Assembly: GCA_964510065.1 (NCBI GenBank)
Contig: CAZEAC010000018.1
Location: 5,452-69,451, forward strand
Length of the DNA stretch: 64,000 nucleotides
DNA from: CAZEAC01 sp964510065
GTDB lineage: Bacteria > Bdellovibrionota_C > UBA2361 > CAIXSY01
Direction: 5' to 3'
Shown here: piece by piece, positions 61,916 to 64,000 of the stretch
Numbering within the stretch: the first letter of the stretch is position 1
Layout: the number at the start of each line of letters is the position of its first letter
Position numbers and translations under genes: made by a program
The notes under the pieces: model-generated
Seen by the model: the letters and a program-made list of their open reading frames with translations, nothing else
What the model was told of the DNA's origin: nothing
The model's database searches: none

Positions 61916-62398
61916 CTACTCACCCTTGGGCTCTTCTGTTTTAGGGGACTTTTCTTCGGAATCCTCATCGTCATCATCATCTTCATCATCGCCTTCATCT
62001 TCGTCTTCGATGTCATCATCATCATCGTCATCTTCGTCTTGATGACTGCTGCCATTTGCGTCGGCCTGCGGCGGCGCACTCTCAGTGCGGAAAAGCGACG
62101 CACCGACATCAGCCAACGACTGCGGCGCAGCTGGAGCAACGGCGGCGTTCTGCGCCTCCTGCTCGGCGATCTCGGCCATTTTACGTTCATGCTCGACTTT
62201 CTCTTCTGGAGTCATGAATCGAACTTCTCCGGCTGCAATTTCACGGAGTGAAGTTACCAACGCCTTGTTTCCACGCGCATCACTAATCAATACCTTTGCA
62301 CCATTCAAAAGCTGCTTGGTTCGGCGCGAAGCAAGAAGCACCAATGCGAATCGGTTATTTTCCTTTTGAAGGCAATCTTCCACGGTAATACGAGCCAT
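61916..62398 (-). CDS. rpoZ: RNA polymerase omega subunit with acidic tail
   Basis: The product has 160 residues. The first about 75 form the omega core (MARITVEDCLQKENNRFALVL, SRRTKQLL, NKALVTSLREIAAGEVRF). A helical Ala/Gln-rich linker follows, then a 40-residue tail almost wholly Asp and Glu (from about residue 119). Typical omega is 70-90 residues, so the tail is an addition. Omega helps RNA polymerase assembly and ppGpp response, and rsh is directly downstream. Confidence 0.93.
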   Translation of the reverse strand: MARITVEDCLQKENNRFALVLLASRRTKQLLNGAKVLISDARGNKALVTSLREIAAGEVRFMTPEEKVEHERKMAEIAEQEAQNAAVAPAAPQSLADVGASLFRTESAPPQADANGSSHQDEDDDDDDDIEDEDEGDDEDDDDDEDSEEKSPKTEEPKGE

Positions 62399-62808
62399 TT
62401 TTATCGATCCCTAAATACTTTTATAAATGCCTGCTCGAGAGCGAGCTACTATTGTGGGCGAAGCGCCCGCAGAAGTCTAACTTCTCGAAAAATTGCAATA
62501 TTTTAGCTTAGCAAGCCTTGCGTCAGCACTCAAGTCCCCTGTACGCAGAAACAGGGGCAATCTCGCCTTTAGTGTGGGTAGCTCTTCCCCCCACTCTGCG
62601 ACCTCTGTGTCTCTGTGGTTTTATAAGTACATAAACCACAGAGACACAGAGGTCACAGAGTGGGGGGGGGATTGCCTAGGGGGAATGAGTAATTTCGCGC
62701 TCTTCTGCTAACAGGCTGATAATATTAGCTTATAATTTTCGTAAAATCGCTTAAACCAGTCTAAAACGCGCATAACAGTTAGAAGAGAAGTCTTCTTGCG
62801 GTGAGTTC
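62399..62808. other. Divergent intergenic region with hairpin and repeat copy G
   Basis: No gene is supported in this 410-base gap between rpoZ and the divergent kinase-like gene. It holds a hairpin at 62536-62557 (CCCCTGT/ACAGGGG) and the palindromic element of 62587-62670. GGCAATCTCGCC at about 62557 recurs at about 47081, so the repeat element may extend to there. Promoters for both rpoZ and the gene at 62809 must lie here, but I cannot mark boxes. Confidence 0.5.
62587..62670. repeat. CCACAGAG palindromic element, copy G
   Basis: The left arm (62587-62621, CCCCACTCTGCGACCTCTGT and on) and the right arm (62633-62670, AAACCACAGAGACACAGAGG and on, then TCACAGAGTGGGG) pair over about 34 bases around an 11-base loop. 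A run of G (62662-62670) closes the outer end. TGTGGGTAGCTCTTCCCC to the left and GGGAATGAGTAATTTC to the right are the shared outer flanks seen at copy B. Confidence 0.85.
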
Positions 62809-63849
62809 ATGGCGGTTAAGATTCTAACTGGATCAAAAGCGGACGCGGATCGCCCGGCTACGACCTTACCGAACGAACGAAACTTTGCTCCTCGCAATGC
62901 TCCCATAGATCTGGCGCATGAACTTGCGCTGAGCATGAACGACTCCATGAAGCGCCGTCAGGTTACACTCGACAGATGTAATGGGAGGGAGCAATTGCTA
63001 AGCCATGCCTTTAAGAGGTTGGGAGATGAAGGCGTAACGATAAGAGGAAATCTCATTCCAATGGCGGAAGGCCTCTCGCGCTCGGTCTTTCTTATCAAGC
63101 CTGAAATGCTGCCAAACAGTCTTCGCCTTAGCGATCATCCGATAGTATTTAAGGTGCGCAGCATAGATCCAGAACGTAGACATTTATCCGATCCGCTCCG
63201 CGAAGTTGCGGTGTCGCGATTTGCAAGACTGACAGATATCCCCGAGTTGGTGCCTTACTCCGAGTTCGGATCTCTGTGTGCAAAGTTTGTTGCCTGTGAT
63301 GTGTCCGGAACTCCTTTCAAAGACGGACTGTTACGTGTTCAAGGCGTCCTTCAGGAATACATACCGGGTCACAAGCTCTCCGAGCTGAATTCGGAACGAC
63401 AGCGATTTCCTCGAGTTTTAAGAGCGTTCGACTATGTCATTGGAGACATCGATCGCTCAATCGTAAATCATTTTGACAACGCAATTCTCGAACAGGATAC
63501 AGGACTTACTCGCGCAGTCGACTTTGGACTGGCGCACAATAGTAAGTTTGGCGAGTATTTTGATAGCGAGATTTATTCTCAGAATCCTAGGTTCCTCGAG
63601 GAGATAGTGGCGGATTTTGACACGGCTATTCCGACTATTGATCCTGATGTCGAGCTATTTCTCGAGGCCTGCTTGGTTTTAGGCGAAGACGGATTTAAAA
63701 TTCCCTTTTCGAATGTTCCGGCGCGTTTTATGCAAGGTGAGACCATCGATAGGCTTGAGTTCTATGCGTGTGACTCCTTCCAGCGCGCCGTCGAGCTGTA
63801 TGAAGTTCTTAATAAAGTGAAGAGTAGAATTGAAGAAATAGGAATTTGA
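62809..63849 (+). CDS. Protein with PI3/4-kinase- or HipA-like phosphotransfer motif
   Basis: The product has 346 residues. Around residues 208-242 a pattern of atypical kinases appears: FDYVIGDIDRSIVNHFDNAIL (Asp215, Arg216 and a downstream Asn) followed by TRAVDFGLAH (D238-F-G). This resembles the catalytic and metal-binding loops of PI3/4-kinase, Fam20 or HipA-like folds. A glycine-poor ATP-binding lobe would be upstream (VFKVRSID with a candidate Lys near 122). The first 40 residues look unstructured. Kinase activity and target are inference. Confidence 0.6.
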   Translation: MAVKILTGSKADADRPATTLPNERNFAPRNAPIDLAHELALSMNDSMKRRQVTLDRCNGREQLLSHAFKRLGDEGVTIRGNLIPMAEGLSRSVFLIKPEMLPNSLRLSDHPIVFKVRSIDPERRHLSDPLREVAVSRFARLTDIPELVPYSEFGSLCAKFVACDVSGTPFKDGLLRVQGVLQEYIPGHKLSELNSERQRFPRVLRAFDYVIGDIDRSIVNHFDNAILEQDTGLTRAVDFGLAHNSKFGEYFDSEIYSQNPRFLEEIVADFDTAIPTIDPDVELFLEACLVLGEDGFKIPFSNVPARFMQGETIDRLEFYACDSFQRAVELYEVLNKVKSRIEEIGI

Positions 63850-63859
63850 GCCGGCCCGT

Positions 63860-64000
63860 ATGTCACTTTCAAATACACCACAGAAAGAAGATCGTCGGAA
63901 AGCTGCGCCTCGCGCGACTTTAAATAGTAAGACGAGCTTTTTTCGCTTCACGCGAGATGTAGAATTCGCTCGCCTTAATAGATTCGAAAGCGCGATTAAT
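63860..64000 (+). CDS. Unknown protein, N-terminal part (truncated by window edge)
   Basis: A frame opens with ATG at 63860, 10 bases after the preceding stop, and stays open for 47 codons to the window edge. The visible part is basic (KEDRRKAAPRATL, FFRFTRDVEFARL) with no recognisable motif. The spacing suggests an operon with the kinase-like gene. A chance frame cannot be excluded at this length. Confidence 0.45.
   Translation, partial: MSLSNTPQKEDRRKAAPRATLNSKTSFFRFTRDVEFARLNRFESAIN

Noticed and set aside
61886..62251. 121-codon plus-strand frame with an Ile/Val/Phe-rich segment that looks like a membrane helix
   Set aside because: The hydrophobic run is simply the complement of the Asp/Glu codons of the omega tail.

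Overview
The window looks like a stretch of chromosome from a Gram-negative heterotrophic bacterium. Supporting signs are an HtrA-type periplasmic protease, an outer-membrane-like beta-barrel protein, many Sec-exported proteins, a DsbD-like electron carrier and single-copy housekeeping genes (rpoZ, rsh, mutL, miaA, infA, accA, coaD, ndk, rlmN). The mix (hybrid histidine kinase, bacterial Ser/Thr kinase, TadE-like protein, Ski2-like helicase, many ORFans) recalls uncultured deltaproteobacterial-type lineages, but no marker here fixes the phylum. I recognised no rRNA, tRNA, CRISPR array or transposase gene.

Layout. 1-5.5 kb (minus): a coupled NUDIX / 2OG-Fe(II) oxygenase / SDR group, then a 522-residue ORFan directly behind a stand-alone methylmalonyl-CoA mutase catalytic subunit. 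5.6-11.2 kb (plus): exported ORFan, methyltransferase, Ser/Thr kinase, and a three-gene acyl-CoA carboxylase operon that could feed the mutase (propionyl-CoA to methylmalonyl-CoA to succinyl-CoA). 11.5-19 kb: exported proteins, a beta-helix protein, a cNMP-binding/DUF1003 protein with a ferredoxin-NADP reductase, and a ROK sugar kinase. 19-23 kb (minus): two glycosyltransferases and a coiled-coil methyltransferase, probably for surface polysaccharide. 23-30 kb: exported proteins including a double-LCCL protein, DUF3187/DUF192 proteins and etfBA. 30-41 kb: a giant TadE-like protein with an ArnT-like glycosyltransferase; a minus-strand run with a helicase encoded as two overlapping ORFs, an ABC ATPase, DusB and a hybrid histidine kinase; then a cold-shock protein. 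41-49 kb: housekeeping genes separated by a family of long palindromic repeats. 55.8-62.4 kb (minus): rpoZ-rsh-htrA-mutL-miaA. 62.8 kb to the end: a protein with a PI3/4-kinase- or HipA-like motif and a truncated ORF.

The most unusual part is 49.0-55.8 kb. Two divergent gene groups share a 174-base intergenic region. Leftward are a SHOCT-domain protein and an ATP-grasp ligase. Rightward are a SAM methyltransferase, an unknown 208-residue protein and an 1143-residue protein in which four enzyme domains can be read in order: NAD-synthetase-like ATP pyrophosphatase, prolyl-hydroxylase-like 2OG-Fe(II) oxygenase, NMN-adenylyltransferase-like nucleotidyltransferase, and type I phosphoribosyltransferase. 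I know of no described enzyme with this architecture. It suggests a compact route for making or altering an NAD-like dinucleotide or nucleotide-derived metabolite. That is inference; the individual domain motifs are visible in the sequence.

At least seven copies of a palindromic element with CCACAGAG / CTCTGTGG arms lie in intergenic gaps from 41.2 to 62.7 kb and none was seen before 41 kb. A separate 179-base palindrome lies at 25.5 kb.
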